A stretch of DNA of 33,116 nt from an uncultured Muribaculaceae bacterium. Its GTDB lineage: Bacteria > Bacteroidota > Bacteroidia > Bacteroidales > Muribaculaceae. Positions 6,491-15,909 of the stretch are shown piece by piece (position 1 is the stretch's first letter; every line of letters starts with the position of its first letter). The notes under the pieces are model-generated. The model made no database searches and was not told the origin of the DNA. It saw only the letters and a list, made by a program, of their open reading frames with translations. A program made the translations under genes and the position numbers. Location: the NCBI GenBank assembly GCA_910584525.1, contig CAJUAT010000008.1, positions 30,319 to 63,434 of the forward strand, in the 5' to 3' direction.

Positions 6491-7957
6491 ATGAGACGAG
6501 GATTCGACAACGAGAAATATCTCCGCATACAGTCGGAGCATATACAGGAGAGAGTAGGCACATTCGGCAACAAGCTGTATCTCGAGCTTGGGGGCAAGCT
6601 GTTTGACGACTATCATGCGTCGCGCGTACTGCCGGGATTCGAGCCCGACAGCAAGCTGAAGATGCTTGGCAAGCTGAGCGACCGCATAGAGATAGTGATA
6701 GTGATCAGCGCCACGGACATCGAGAAGAACAAGGTACGGGGCGACCTGGGCATCAGCTACGACATGGATGTGCTGCGCCTGAGGCAGGAGTTTCAGAAAC
6801 GCGGCTTCATGGTCAGCTCTGTGGTGATCACCCACTATAACGGGCAGAGCAGCGCGGCGGCATTCCGCGAGAAGCTCGACCGCATGGGCATACGCACCTA
6901 TCTGCATTACATGATAGAGGGCTACCCCACCAACGTGCGCCTCATAGCCTCAGACGAAGGCTTCGGCAAGAACGATTATATAGAGACCACGCGACCGCTG
7001 GTGATAGTGACGGCGCCGGGCCCCGGCAGCGGCAAGATGGCCGTATGCCTCAGCCAGCTCTACAACGAGCACAAGCGCGGCATAGAGGCCGGTTACGCCA
7101 AGTTCGAGACATTCCCCGTGTGGAACCTGCCGCTGAAGCATCCGGTGAACATAGCCTACGAGGCGGCCACCGCCGACCTCAACGATGTCAACATGATTGA
7201 CCCCTTCCATCTGGAGGCTTACGGCAAGACGGCCATCAACTACAACCGCGACATTGAGATATTCCCGGTGCTCAACGCTCTCTTCGAAGGGATCTACGGC
7301 GAGAGTCCCTACAAATCGCCCACCGACATGGGCGTCAACATGGTAGGCTTCTGCATCGATGACGACGACGTATGCCGCGACGCATCGAAAAACGAGATAG
7401 TGCTCCGTTATTTCCAGGCGCTCAACCGACTTGCGCAAGGCGACGGCAACGATTCCGAGGTAGACAAGATAGAGCTGCTGTTCAAGCAGGCGGGCATCGA
7501 CACGGGTTACCGCAAGGCGATAGCAGCGGCCCGCGAGCGTGCCGAGCGCACCGGCCTCCCCTCATCGGCCATTGAGCTGGCCGACGGCACAATCATCTCC
7601 GCCGGGTCGAGCACCCTGCTGGGACCCAGCGCAGCCCTCATTCTCAATGCCATAAAGCATCTCGCCGGCATAGACCATGCCGTAAAGCTTATCCCCCAGG
7701 AGCTCATTGAGCCTATACAGCACACCAAGACGGTCTATCTGCAGGGCAACAACCCGCGGCTGCACACTGATGAAGTGCTGGTGGCGCTGTCGGTGCTGAG
7801 CACCCGCAATGAAAATGCCCGGAGAGCGCTTGAGAAGCTCCCCGAGCTGAAAGGTTGTCAGGCCCATTCCACGGTGATGTTGGGCGAAGTGGACCATAAG
7901 ATCTTCAAGAAATTGGGTGTAGGCCTCACCTGCGACCCGGCCCGCAAGCCGAGGTAA
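6491..7957 (+). CDS. DUF1846 domain-containing protein
   Basis: A 488-residue cytoplasmic protein recognised as the DUF1846 (UPF0371) family from GFDNEKYLRIQSEHI at the N-terminus, YHASRVLPGF, the glycine-rich loop VTAPGPGSGKMA (about residues 173-184) and VWNLPLKHPVNIAYEAATADL. The loop resembles a nucleotide-binding P-loop. The family's biochemical role is not established to my knowledge. The start is taken at ATG 6491 rather than the in-frame TTG at 6479, which lies inside the -7 box. It converges with lepA, 22 bases between the stops. Confidence 0.9.
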   Translation: MRRGFDNEKYLRIQSEHIQERVGTFGNKLYLELGGKLFDDYHASRVLPGFEPDSKLKMLGKLSDRIEIVIVISATDIEKNKVRGDLGISYDMDVLRLRQEFQKRGFMVSSVVITHYNGQSSAAAFREKLDRMGIRTYLHYMIEGYPTNVRLIASDEGFGKNDYIETTRPLVIVTAPGPGSGKMAVCLSQLYNEHKRGIEAGYAKFETFPVWNLPLKHPVNIAYEAATADLNDVNMIDPFHLEAYGKTAINYNRDIEIFPVLNALFEGIYGESPYKSPTDMGVNMVGFCIDDDDVCRDASKNEIVLRYFQALNRLAQGDGNDSEVDKIELLFKQAGIDTGYRKAIAAARERAERTGLPSSAIELADGTIISAGSSTLLGPSAALILNAIKHLAGIDHAVKLIPQELIEPIQHTKTVYLQGNNPRLHTDEVLVALSVLSTRNENARRALEKLPELKGCQAHSTVMLGEVDHKIFKKLGVGLTCDPARKPR

Positions 7958-7979
7958 GGCTCTCGCGTATGACAGACCG

Positions 7980-9767
7980 CTAATCGAGCTTTAGCACGGC
8001 GAGGAAAGCCTTCTGGGGAACCTCTACGGAGCCGATGCGTTTCATACGCTTCTTTCCCGCCTTCTGCTTTTCCAGAAGTTTGCGTTTACGAGATATGTCG
8101 CCGCCATAACATTTGGCGGTGACATCTTTTCTTACGGCCTTCACCGTCTCGCGCGCTATGATCTTGGCTCCGATAGCCGCCTGTATGGCTATGTCGAACT
8201 GCTGACGCGGTATCAGCTCCTTGAGCTTCTCGCACATGCGCCGTCCGAACTTCACGGAATTGGCTTCGTGGGTAAGCGTCGACAAGGCATCCACGCTCTC
8301 GCCGTTGAGAAGTATGTCGAGCTTCACCAGCCGCGACTCCCGGAAACCGTTGAGATGATAGTCGAAGCTCGCATACCCTTTGCTGATCGACTTGAGTTTG
8401 TCGTAGAAGTCTATCACTATCTCCCCCAAGGGCATGTCGAAGGTAAGCTCCATACGGTTGCCGGAGATGTATTCCTGCTTTACGAGCTCTCCGCGCTTTG
8501 AGAGGCAGAGCGTCATGATGGGGCCTATGTAGTCGGCCTGCGTGATGATGGTGGCCCGTATGTATGGCTCCTCTATATAATCGATAAGCGTGGCTTCCGG
8601 AAGTCCGGAGGGGTTGTGCACCTCGGTGACATTCCCCTTCTTGTCGTGCACGAGATAGGAAACGTTGGGCACCGTGGTGATCACGTCCATGTCGAACTCA
8701 CGGCCGAGACGTTCCTGCACGATCTCCATATGAAGCAGACCGAGGAAACCGCAACGGAAACCGAAACCGAGGGCTGCCGACGACTCCGGCTGGAATGTGA
8801 GCGACGCATCGTTGAGCTGCAGTTTCTCCAGCGAGGCACGCAGGTTCTCGAAATCCTCCGTATCTATGGGGTACACACCGGCAAACACCATAGGCTTCAC
8901 CTCCTGGAAACCCTCTATTGCCTTGTCGCAGGGGCGCTGCACATGGGTGATGGTATCGCCCACCTTCACCTCGCGGCTCGTCTTGATGCCGGAGATGATA
9001 TATCCCACATTTCCGGCGGAAATCTCGCCGCGCGGCGACATGTCGAGCTTCAGCACACCCACTTCGTCGGCATGGTATTCCTTGCCGGTAGACACGAATT
9101 TCACGAAGTCGTCCTTGCGGATAGTGCCGTTCACGATCTTGAAATAGGCTATGATGCCCCGGAAAGGATTGAACACGGAATCGAAAATCAGAGCCTGAAG
9201 AGGAGCATCGGGGTCACCTTTCGGGGCGGGGATGCGCTCCACAATGGCCCGCAGAATCTCGTCGACACCCATGCCGGTCTTGCCGCTGGCGCGTATTATC
9301 TCCGAACGGTCGCAACCCAGCAGGTCCACTATCTGGTCCTCCACCTCGTCGGGCTTGGCGCTCTCGAGGTCACATTTGTTGATTACCGGTATGATCTCCA
9401 GGTCATTGTCGATTGCCATGTAAAGGTTTGAGATTGTCTGGGCCTGTATTCCCTGCGATGCGTCGACAATGAGCAGAGCGCCTTCGCAGGCGGCTATGCT
9501 GCGCGACACTTCGTATGAGAAGTCCACGTGTCCCGGAGTGTCAATGAGGTTGAGGGCATATTTCACGCCATCCTGCTCGTAATCCATCTGTATGGCGTGG
9601 CTCTTGATGGTGATGCCACGCTCGCGCTCCAGATCCATATCGTCGAGCACCTGAGCCTCCATATCCTTGGCATCGACGGTGCATGTGCGCTCCAGCAACC
9701 TGTCGGCAAGAGTCGACTTGCCATGGTCGATATGCGCTATGATGCAGAAATTCCTTATTCTATCCAA
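7980..9767 (-). CDS. lepA: Elongation factor 4 (LepA), ribosome back-translocase GTPase
   Basis: A 595-residue translational GTPase, full length for the family. The GTPase domain has AHIDHGKST (G1, residues 11-19), RGITIKS (G2), DTPGHVDF (G3) and NKCD (G4). The LepA-specific C-terminal domain is intact (AKCYGGDISRKRKLLEKQKAGKKRMK, quoted in part: residues near 560-580), distinguishing it from EF-G and TypA. It acts on stalled or mistranslocated ribosomes. It lies downstream of the fumarase gene on the same strand, separated by two hairpins, so it is probably transcribed separately. Confidence 0.97.
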   Translation of the reverse strand: MDRIRNFCIIAHIDHGKSTLADRLLERTCTVDAKDMEAQVLDDMDLERERGITIKSHAIQMDYEQDGVKYALNLIDTPGHVDFSYEVSRSIAACEGALLIVDASQGIQAQTISNLYMAIDNDLEIIPVINKCDLESAKPDEVEDQIVDLLGCDRSEIIRASGKTGMGVDEILRAIVERIPAPKGDPDAPLQALIFDSVFNPFRGIIAYFKIVNGTIRKDDFVKFVSTGKEYHADEVGVLKLDMSPRGEISAGNVGYIISGIKTSREVKVGDTITHVQRPCDKAIEGFQEVKPMVFAGVYPIDTEDFENLRASLEKLQLNDASLTFQPESSAALGFGFRCGFLGLLHMEIVQERLGREFDMDVITTVPNVSYLVHDKKGNVTEVHNPSGLPEATLIDYIEEPYIRATIITQADYIGPIMTLCLSKRGELVKQEYISGNRMELTFDMPLGEIVIDFYDKLKSISKGYASFDYHLNGFRESRLVKLDILLNGESVDALSTLTHEANSVKFGRRMCEKLKELIPRQQFDIAIQAAIGAKIIARETVKAVRKDVTAKCYGGDISRKRKLLEKQKAGKKRMKRIGSVEVPQKAFLAVLKLD

Positions 9768-9785
9768 TCTTTATAAATTTTATAA

Positions 9786-9860
9786 GACTCCATTCCTTAT
9801 AACAAGAAATGGAGTCAGCTATTGTATTTGCGAGCCGGAGCGGCGCAAGCCACTCCGGCT
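9786..9860 (-). terminator. Two hairpins between fumarase and lepA
   Basis: On the minus strand fumarase reads first into stem 9853-9860/9833-9840 (8 bp, extended by two pairs after a mismatch), then into stem 9808-9816/9786-9794 (9 bp, 13-base loop) followed by an A/T-rich stretch toward lepA. They probably end fumarase transcription. No convincing lepA promoter was found between them and the lepA start. Confidence 0.55.
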
Positions 9861-9868
9861 CTGATGAG

Positions 9869-11506
9869 TTAAGCCATCGGGCAGCGGGGCTTGATCTGCT
9901 TGAAGAAGTCGTTGCCCTTGTTGTCGACGAGTATGAATGCGGGGAAGTTCTCCACCTCGATTTTCCAGATAGCCTCCATGCCGAGCTCGGGATATTCGAG
10001 GAGCTCCACATTCTTGATGGAGTTCTGGGCGAGGATAGCAGCGGGACCGCCGATAGATCCGAGATAGAAACCGCCATGTTTCTTGCAGGCGTCGGTGACC
10101 TGCTGGCTTCTGTTGCCCTTGGCGATCATCACCATCGAACCACCGGCGGCCTGGAACTGGTCGACATATGGATCCATACGTCCTGCGGTGGTAGGGCCGA
10201 AAGAGCCGCTGGGAAGTCCTTCGGGCTTCTTGGCCGGTCCGGCGTAGTAGATGGGATGGTCTTTGAGATACTGCGGCATCGGCTCGCCGGCATCGAGACG
10301 CTCCTTGATCTTGGCGTGCGCTATGTCGCGGCCCACGATAATGGTGCCGTTGAGACTCAGTCGGGTCGATACGGGATATTTGTCGAGCGTCTCGAGAATC
10401 TTCTCCATCGGCTGGTTGAGGTCTACTTTCACCACCTCACCTTCGCCGGCGTTGCGGTATTCCTCGGGAATGAGCTCGGCGGGGAAGGTGTCGAGTTTCT
10501 CCACCCATATGCCGTCCTTGTTGATTTTGGCCTTGACGTTACGGTCGGCGGAGCAGCTTACGCCCATACCCACGGGGCAGCTTGCGCCGTGGCGCGGCAT
10601 ACGGATCACCCTGATGTCATGGGCGAAATACTTGCCGCCGAACTGGGCGCCGAGTCCCAGGCAATGGGCAGCCTCCAGAAGTTCCTTCTCCAGCTCCACG
10701 TCGCGGAAAGCATGGCCATACTCGTTGCCCTTGGTGGGCAGATTGTCGTAATACTTCACGCTGGCTTTCTTGACGGCAGCGAGATTGGCCTCGGCCGATG
10801 TGCCGCCGATCACGAAGGCGATGTGATAGGGAGGACATGCCGCCGTGCCCAGAGTCTTCATCTTCTCAATGAGGAAGGGCACGAGGGTCTTCTTGTTCAG
10901 GATGGCCTTGGTCTCCTGGTAGAGGTATGTCTTGTTGGCGGAGCCGCCACCCTTGGCCACGAAGAGGAAGTTGTATTCCATTCCCTCGGTGGCGTGAATC
11001 TCAATCTGGGCGGGGAGGTTGCATCCGGTATTCACCTCGTCGTACATATTGAGAGGAGCGTTCTGTGAATAGCGGAGATTGTTCTCGGTATAGGTCTTGT
11101 ACACGCCGAGGCTAATTTTCTCTTCGTCGTCGCAACCTGTCCATACCTGCTGACCCTTGTAGCCGGCGCAGATGGATGTGCCTGTGTCCTGGCAGAACGG
11201 GAGTACGCCCTTTGAAGCCACCTCGGCATTGCGGAGCATGGTCAGGGCCACGTATTTGTCGTTCTCGGAGGCCTCGGGGTCACGGAGTATCTTGGCCACC
11301 ATCTCGTTATGTTCGCGGCGCAGGAGGAAAGAGCAGTCGCGGCTCGCCTCGTTGGCAACTACCGTCAACGCTTCCGGATCCACCACGAGTATCTCGTGAC
11401 CGTTCCAGTTCTCCACCCGTACATAATCTCCTGTCACTTTGCGGTATTCCGTCGTGTCGGGTCCCAACGGAAACATCTCCTGATAATGAAATGGTTTTGT
11501 AGCCAT
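9869..11506 (-). CDS. Class I fumarate hydratase ([4Fe-4S], oxygen-sensitive)
   Basis: A 545-residue iron-sulfur fumarase interconverting fumarate and malate, in Bacteroidota mainly running toward fumarate for respiration to succinate. The cluster ligands expected for the class are present: Cys105 (PFCQDTG), Cys224 (TAACPPYH) and Cys318 (GVSCSADRN), with spacing equal to that of characterised class I enzymes. The C-terminal domain carries SGSFGPTTAGRMD and SIGGPAA. N- and C-terminal domains are fused in one chain as in FumA/FumB. The gene has its own promoter at 11576-11583 (minus) and is divergent from the polysaccharide operon. Confidence 0.96.
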   Translation of the reverse strand: MATKPFHYQEMFPLGPDTTEYRKVTGDYVRVENWNGHEILVVDPEALTVVANEASRDCSFLLRREHNEMVAKILRDPEASENDKYVALTMLRNAEVASKGVLPFCQDTGTSICAGYKGQQVWTGCDDEEKISLGVYKTYTENNLRYSQNAPLNMYDEVNTGCNLPAQIEIHATEGMEYNFLFVAKGGGSANKTYLYQETKAILNKKTLVPFLIEKMKTLGTAACPPYHIAFVIGGTSAEANLAAVKKASVKYYDNLPTKGNEYGHAFRDVELEKELLEAAHCLGLGAQFGGKYFAHDIRVIRMPRHGASCPVGMGVSCSADRNVKAKINKDGIWVEKLDTFPAELIPEEYRNAGEGEVVKVDLNQPMEKILETLDKYPVSTRLSLNGTIIVGRDIAHAKIKERLDAGEPMPQYLKDHPIYYAGPAKKPEGLPSGSFGPTTAGRMDPYVDQFQAAGGSMVMIAKGNRSQQVTDACKKHGGFYLGSIGGPAAILAQNSIKNVELLEYPELGMEAIWKIEVENFPAFILVDNKGNDFFKQIKPRCPMA

Positions 11507-11575
11507 GATATTTTGATTTAATTATTTTATACTCAGGCCGCAGGGAGTAAGTTCACTCCCCTTCCGGCATCGATG

Positions 11576-11607
11576 CAAAATTAATGAATTTCCGCGACAT
11601 GAACAAT
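11576..11607 (-). promoter_or_regulatory. Fumarase promoter
   Basis: On the minus strand TAATTTTG (11583-11576) with ATTG (11607-11604) 20 bp upstream, one mismatch to TTTG. It predicts a leader of about 65 bases that includes a small GGGAGT/ACTCCC hairpin (11542-11559 region). Confidence 0.65.
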
Positions 11608-11609
11608 AA

Positions 11610-11641
11610 TTTGCATGAGTGCCCATATTTTTATAATTTTG
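11610..11641 (+). promoter_or_regulatory. Promoter of the exopolysaccharide operon
   Basis: TTTG 11610-11613 and TAATTTTG 11634-11641 with a 20-bp spacer. It stands back to back with the fumarase promoter; the two -33 elements are two bases apart. The leader to ATG 11716 is about 70 bases. Confidence 0.8.
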
Positions 11642-11715
11642 CAACGCTTATTGTGTACAGGCGGTCGAAAACCGCCCGATGGAATATTGCATCACTTGTA
11701 TATTATAACAGAAAC

Positions 11716-12540
11716 ATGAAGATAAATAGACCGCTCATGACCTGCGGCATCATGGCCGTGCTGATAACATCCTGCAGTGCGCCAAAAGATGTGACATATT
11801 TTCAAGATATAGTACCGGGTCAGGAGATACCCGTAATGTCGGAGACGCCTATCACCCTGGAGCCCAACGACAAGGTTCAGATATTGGTAAGCACCAGCGA
11901 CCCTCGCCTCAACGCCCTGTTCAATCTGCCGGTGGCCTCCACCCGCATGTCGGGGAGCACCACCTCTGCCGATGCTTCTTCCTCAGCCACCAATGGCGAA
12001 GTAGCACCCTATACCATCAACAAGGCTGGCAACATCAACTTCCCGGTATTGGGGCAGCTCCACATCGCGGGCATGACGCGCGACGAGCTCGCCGAATATA
12101 TACGCCGCGAACTTATCAGCCGTGACCTTGCCAAGAACCCGATAGTTACGGTGGAATATCTGAATCTGGCGGTATCGGTGATGGGCGCCGTCAACCGACC
12201 GGGGCGCTACGGCATCAGTCGGGAGGATTTCACCATAATCGATGCCCTATCCGCCGCCGGCGACCTCACCATTTACGGCCGCCGCGACAATATCAAGGTA
12301 ATCCGCAAGGAGAACGGCGTGCAGAAAGCTTATTACATAGACCTCAGCTCGGGCAAGAATGTGTCGCAGAGCCCCGTCTATTTCCTGCGTCAGGGAGATG
12401 TGGTATACGTGGAGCCTAACAATACCATGAAACGTAACGCCACCCCCAACGGAAACATATGGTCGACGCCGGGCATCTGGCTGTCCCTCCTCTCAAGCGC
12501 CATCGGAGTCACAACCCTCGTGCTCACCCTTACAAAATAA
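11716..12540 (+). CDS. Wza-like polysaccharide export lipoprotein
   Basis: A 274-residue outer-membrane-linked export protein. The N-terminus has a lipoprotein signal with lipobox ITSC (Cys20). The Poly_export domain follows (EPNDKVQILVSTSDPRLNALF ... ITKAGNINFPVLGQLHIAG region), then an SLBB segment (VSVMGAVNRPGRYGI) and DVVYVEPN. A C-terminal hydrophobic segment (WLSLLSSAIGVTTLVLTL) is usual for Bacteroidota members, which differ from E. coli Wza. It should form the periplasmic/outer-membrane channel working with the Wzc-like protein encoded next. The start at 11716 is fixed by the signal peptide; upstream in-frame residues from 11584 lie in the promoter. Confidence 0.93.
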   Translation: MKINRPLMTCGIMAVLITSCSAPKDVTYFQDIVPGQEIPVMSETPITLEPNDKVQILVSTSDPRLNALFNLPVASTRMSGSTTSADASSSATNGEVAPYTINKAGNINFPVLGQLHIAGMTRDELAEYIRRELISRDLAKNPIVTVEYLNLAVSVMGAVNRPGRYGISREDFTIIDALSAAGDLTIYGRRDNIKVIRKENGVQKAYYIDLSSGKNVSQSPVYFLRQGDVVYVEPNNTMKRNATPNGNIWSTPGIWLSLLSSAIGVTTLVLTLTK

Positions 12541-12594
12541 CGACGCGCACAATATCACTTACCCGTAATCAATGAACGAAATCATCATATACTG

Positions 12595-15015
12595 ATGGCA
12601 ACCACGATAACCACAAAGAACATCCAGAACAACCAGCGGCGCGGAGGCGTCAAACTCAAGGAATTCATATATATCTGCATCACCCATTGGCCATGGTTCA
12701 TGCTGTCGATAGTGCTGTGCATGGGCATAGCGTGGCTCTATCTCAAGAAGACGCCGCCAACCTACGTGCGCACGTCGTGGGTGATGATCAAGACCGACAA
12801 CAACGGCAACACCATGTCGAGCCAGGCGGCGATGTTCCAGGACCTCGGCCTCAGCAACTCCTACAACAGCATCATCAACGAGATCCAGGTTCTCAAGAGT
12901 CCCGACCTGATGCAGGATGTGGTACGCCGGCTGAACCTCGACATGAATTACAGCGTACCGGGCCGCTTCCGCGACGAGGTGCTTTACGGCAGCTCGCTGC
13001 CCGTCACGGTGACGATGCCCGACCTCCCCGACGAGGCTTCGGCATCCTTCAGGCTCAACCTCAAAAGCAACGGCGACTTCACCATGTCGGACATATTCCT
13101 TAACGGCCGCGACCTGAACCGTGGCGAAATCAGCGGCCGCCTCGGGGTACCCGTCAAGACACCTCTCGGCAATGTCACCGTAAACCCCGCCGGCAAATTC
13201 GACAGCAAGGACTCCTTTGAGATCAACGTGAGCCGCATACCGCCCAAGGCGCTTGCCAAGGGAATGGCCGGCAGTCTGGAAGTGGTGGAGAATCTGGAGA
13301 CGTCCAACATCCTGGAGATGTCGTACAAGGATGTCAATCCGGAACGCGCCGCCGATATCGTGACCGAGCTCAAAGCCGCCTACGACGCGCGATGGATGAA
13401 AGAGAAACGCGAGGCCGCCGACAATTCCAGCAAGTTCATCGACGAGCGCATATCCCTACTGCAGCAGGAACTCGGCAACGTCGACAACGACATATCCTCC
13501 TTCAAGAGCTCACACCTCCTCCCCAACGTGGATGCCGCCGCCAACATCTATATGAACCAGGCCACGCAGTCGTCGGCCGCGCTCCGCGACCTCCGAAACC
13601 AGGAATACATGGCCAAATATATCCGCAACTACCTCCATACGTCGGAAAACAACCATAAGCTTCTTCCCTCCAACTCCGGGCTGACCAATCCGGCAATTTC
13701 GGGAATGATAGCGCAATACAACACCAAGATTCTAGAGCGCAACTCGCTGGTGTCGCAGAGTTCGACAAGCAACCCGTTGGTTACGGAGATGGATGCTCAG
13801 CTCAGCGCCATGCGTCAGGCCCTTGTAGCATCAATCGACAATGAGGTGGTGGCCATCACCGAGCAGATACGCAGCCAGGAAGGCCTCAGCGGACAGGCCA
13901 CATCACGCATAGCCTCCAACCCGCAGCAGGCCAAATATCTCCTCAGTGTGGAACGCCAGCAGAAAGTGAAGGAAACGCTGTACCTCTACCTTCTGCAGAA
14001 GCGTGAGGAGAACCAGCTCAACCAGGCCATATCATCCTACAATACCCGACTGATACGGGAGACAGACGGACCCGACGGGCCAATCGCCCCCCTCGGCACG
14101 CAGATCATGACCATAGCCGGACTCATCGGTCTCTTCCTCCCCATGGCCATACTCTACCTCAAGGAGCTGTCGGTAAGCGTGGTCAGAGGCCGCAAGGATA
14201 TCAAGCAGCTGAACATACCCTTCGCCGGGGAGCTCCCGTTCAACGGGAAGAAGGATAAATCCTTCAAGACGGCGGGACACCACAAGGAATATGCCCAGGT
14301 GGCCGTGAAGGAAAATTCGCGCAACGCCATCAACGAGGCCTTCCGCGTGATCCGTACAAACATAGAGTTCATGAACGGCAGCGGCTCCGCGGCAGGCTCA
14401 CAGGCGATAATGCTCACCTCGGCCAACCCCGGCTCCGGCAAGACGTTCGTGACTTACAACCTCGCCAAGAGCTTCTCGATCAAGAACAAGAAGGTGGTGG
14501 CCATCGACCTCGACCTCCGCAAGGCCTCGCTCAGCAAATACGTCAGCGAATGCTCTTACGGAATATCCGACTATCTGGCCAACCGCGTCAACAACATCGA
14601 TTCGATCATCGTGCCTGTGGACGACGCCCCCAACATGTCGATAATACCGGTAGGCACGCTGCCTCCCAACCCCACGGAGCTCCTCTTCTCCGACAGACTC
14701 AACGCCCTGATCCAGGACCTCAGAAACCATTACGACTACATCTTCATAGACTGTCCGCCTGTGGAGGTTGTGGCCGACTCCACGATAATCAGCAAATATG
14801 CCGATTCCACTCTGTTTGTGATCCGCGCCGGTCTGCTGCGTCTCGACATGCTCCCCGTAATCGAGGAATATTACTCAAAGGGCTCCTACCCCAACATGTC
14901 GGTAATCCTCAACGGCACCATCAACCCCACAAGCCGTTACGCCCTCCGTTACGGCAACCCCTACAGCTACGGTTACGGTTATGGCTCCATCTACACCTAC
15001 TCACACGAGAAATAA
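12595..15015 (+). CDS. Wzc-like polysaccharide co-polymerase and BY-kinase (tyrosine autokinase)
   Basis: An 806-residue inner-membrane protein controlling capsule/EPS chain length and export. It has a first membrane helix near residues 35-52 (FMLSIVLCMGIAWLYL), a large periplasmic Wzz/GNVR part with coiled-coil character (about 270-480), a second membrane helix near 505-522, and a cytoplasmic kinase domain. Walker A is SANPGSGKTF (about 609-618), Walker A' VVAIDLDLRKA, and Walker B YIFIDCPP (about 714-721). The C-terminus is a tyrosine cluster of about eight Tyr in the last 25 residues (YSYGYGYGSIYTY), the autophosphorylation site of BY-kinases. No cognate tyrosine phosphatase is in the window. 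54 bases after the export gene. Confidence 0.95.
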   Translation: MATTITTKNIQNNQRRGGVKLKEFIYICITHWPWFMLSIVLCMGIAWLYLKKTPPTYVRTSWVMIKTDNNGNTMSSQAAMFQDLGLSNSYNSIINEIQVLKSPDLMQDVVRRLNLDMNYSVPGRFRDEVLYGSSLPVTVTMPDLPDEASASFRLNLKSNGDFTMSDIFLNGRDLNRGEISGRLGVPVKTPLGNVTVNPAGKFDSKDSFEINVSRIPPKALAKGMAGSLEVVENLETSNILEMSYKDVNPERAADIVTELKAAYDARWMKEKREAADNSSKFIDERISLLQQELGNVDNDISSFKSSHLLPNVDAAANIYMNQATQSSAALRDLRNQEYMAKYIRNYLHTSENNHKLLPSNSGLTNPAISGMIAQYNTKILERNSLVSQSSTSNPLVTEMDAQLSAMRQALVASIDNEVVAITEQIRSQEGLSGQATSRIASNPQQAKYLLSVERQQKVKETLYLYLLQKREENQLNQAISSYNTRLIRETDGPDGPIAPLGTQIMTIAGLIGLFLPMAILYLKELSVSVVRGRKDIKQLNIPFAGELPFNGKKDKSFKTAGHHKEYAQVAVKENSRNAINEAFRVIRTNIEFMNGSGSAAGSQAIMLTSANPGSGKTFVTYNLAKSFSIKNKKVVAIDLDLRKASLSKYVSECSYGISDYLANRVNNIDSIIVPVDDAPNMSIIPVGTLPPNPTELLFSDRLNALIQDLRNHYDYIFIDCPPVEVVADSTIISKYADSTLFVIRAGLLRLDMLPVIEEYYSKGSYPNMSVILNGTINPTSRYALRYGNPYSYGYGYGSIYTYSHEK

Positions 15016-15018
15016 GCG

Positions 15019-15909
15019 ATGAAAGGAATAGTACTCGCCGGCGGGTCAGGCACCCGTCTTTATCCGATCACGAAGGGAGTGAGCAAACAGCTTCTGCCCA
15101 TCTACGACAAGCCCATGGTATATTATCCCATCTCGACCCTCATGCAGGCGGGTATCAGGGATATACTGATCATCTCTACTCCTTACGATCTGCCCGGCTT
15201 CCGGCGGCTTCTGGGCGACGGTTCCGACTATGGCGTACATTTCGAGTATGCCGAGCAGCCGAGCCCCGACGGGCTTGCCCAGGCCTTCATCATAGGCCGC
15301 GACTTCATCGGCGACGACTCCGTATGCCTCGTGCTCGGCGACAACATCTTCCATGGCGCCGGTTTCGACAAAACCCTCCGCGAGGCTGTGGACTGCGTGG
15401 AAAAGGAGAACAAGGCCACCGTGTTCGGATATTGGGTCGACGACCCGGAGCGCTACGGCGTAGCCACATTCGACAAGGAGGGCAACTGCCTGTCGATAGA
15501 GGAAAAACCGCAGCACCCCAAGTCGAACTATGCCGTGGTGGGGCTTTACTTCTATCCCAACAGAGTAGTGGACATAGCGGCCAACATCAAGCCATCGGCG
15601 CGTGGCGAGCTTGAGATCACCACGGTGAACCAGGAGTTTCTGAATTCCGGCGAGCTCAAGGTGCAGACACTCCCGCGGGGCTTCGCATGGCTCGACACCG
15701 GCACGCACGACTCCCTGGCCGAGGCCTCGATATATGTGGAGGTGCTCGAAAAACGCCAGGGACTGAAGATTGCCTGTCTCGAAGGCATCGCATACCGGCA
15801 TGGCTGGATAAGCCGCGAGAAAATGACCGAAATCGCTCGGCCTATGTTGAAGAACCAATATGGTCAATACCTCATGAGGGTTATTGACGAACTTGACCAG
15901 AACCGATGA
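15019..15909 (+). CDS. rfbA: Glucose-1-phosphate thymidylyltransferase
   Basis: A 296-residue enzyme making dTDP-glucose from dTTP and glucose-1-phosphate, the first step to dTDP-rhamnose and related sugars. Evidence is the nucleotide loop GIVLAGGSGTRLYPIT, KQLLPIYDKPMVYYP, LVLGDNIFHG and the conserved WLDTGTHDSL. Full length for RmlA/RfbA. It starts 3 bases after the Wzc-like gene and overlaps rfbC by four bases (ATGA). Confidence 0.97.
   Translation: MKGIVLAGGSGTRLYPITKGVSKQLLPIYDKPMVYYPISTLMQAGIRDILIISTPYDLPGFRRLLGDGSDYGVHFEYAEQPSPDGLAQAFIIGRDFIGDDSVCLVLGDNIFHGAGFDKTLREAVDCVEKENKATVFGYWVDDPERYGVATFDKEGNCLSIEEKPQHPKSNYAVVGLYFYPNRVVDIAANIKPSARGELEITTVNQEFLNSGELKVQTLPRGFAWLDTGTHDSLAEASIYVEVLEKRQGLKIACLEGIAYRHGWISREKMTEIARPMLKNQYGQYLMRVIDELDQNR

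Noticed and set aside
9809..11068. 419-residue plus-strand ORF
   Set aside because: Antisense shadow of class I fumarase, which has all its family motifs on the minus strand.
14550..15614. 354-residue plus-strand ORF
   Set aside because: Out-of-frame overlap of the Wzc-like gene and rfbA; low-complexity Arg/His-rich translation typical of a shadow frame.
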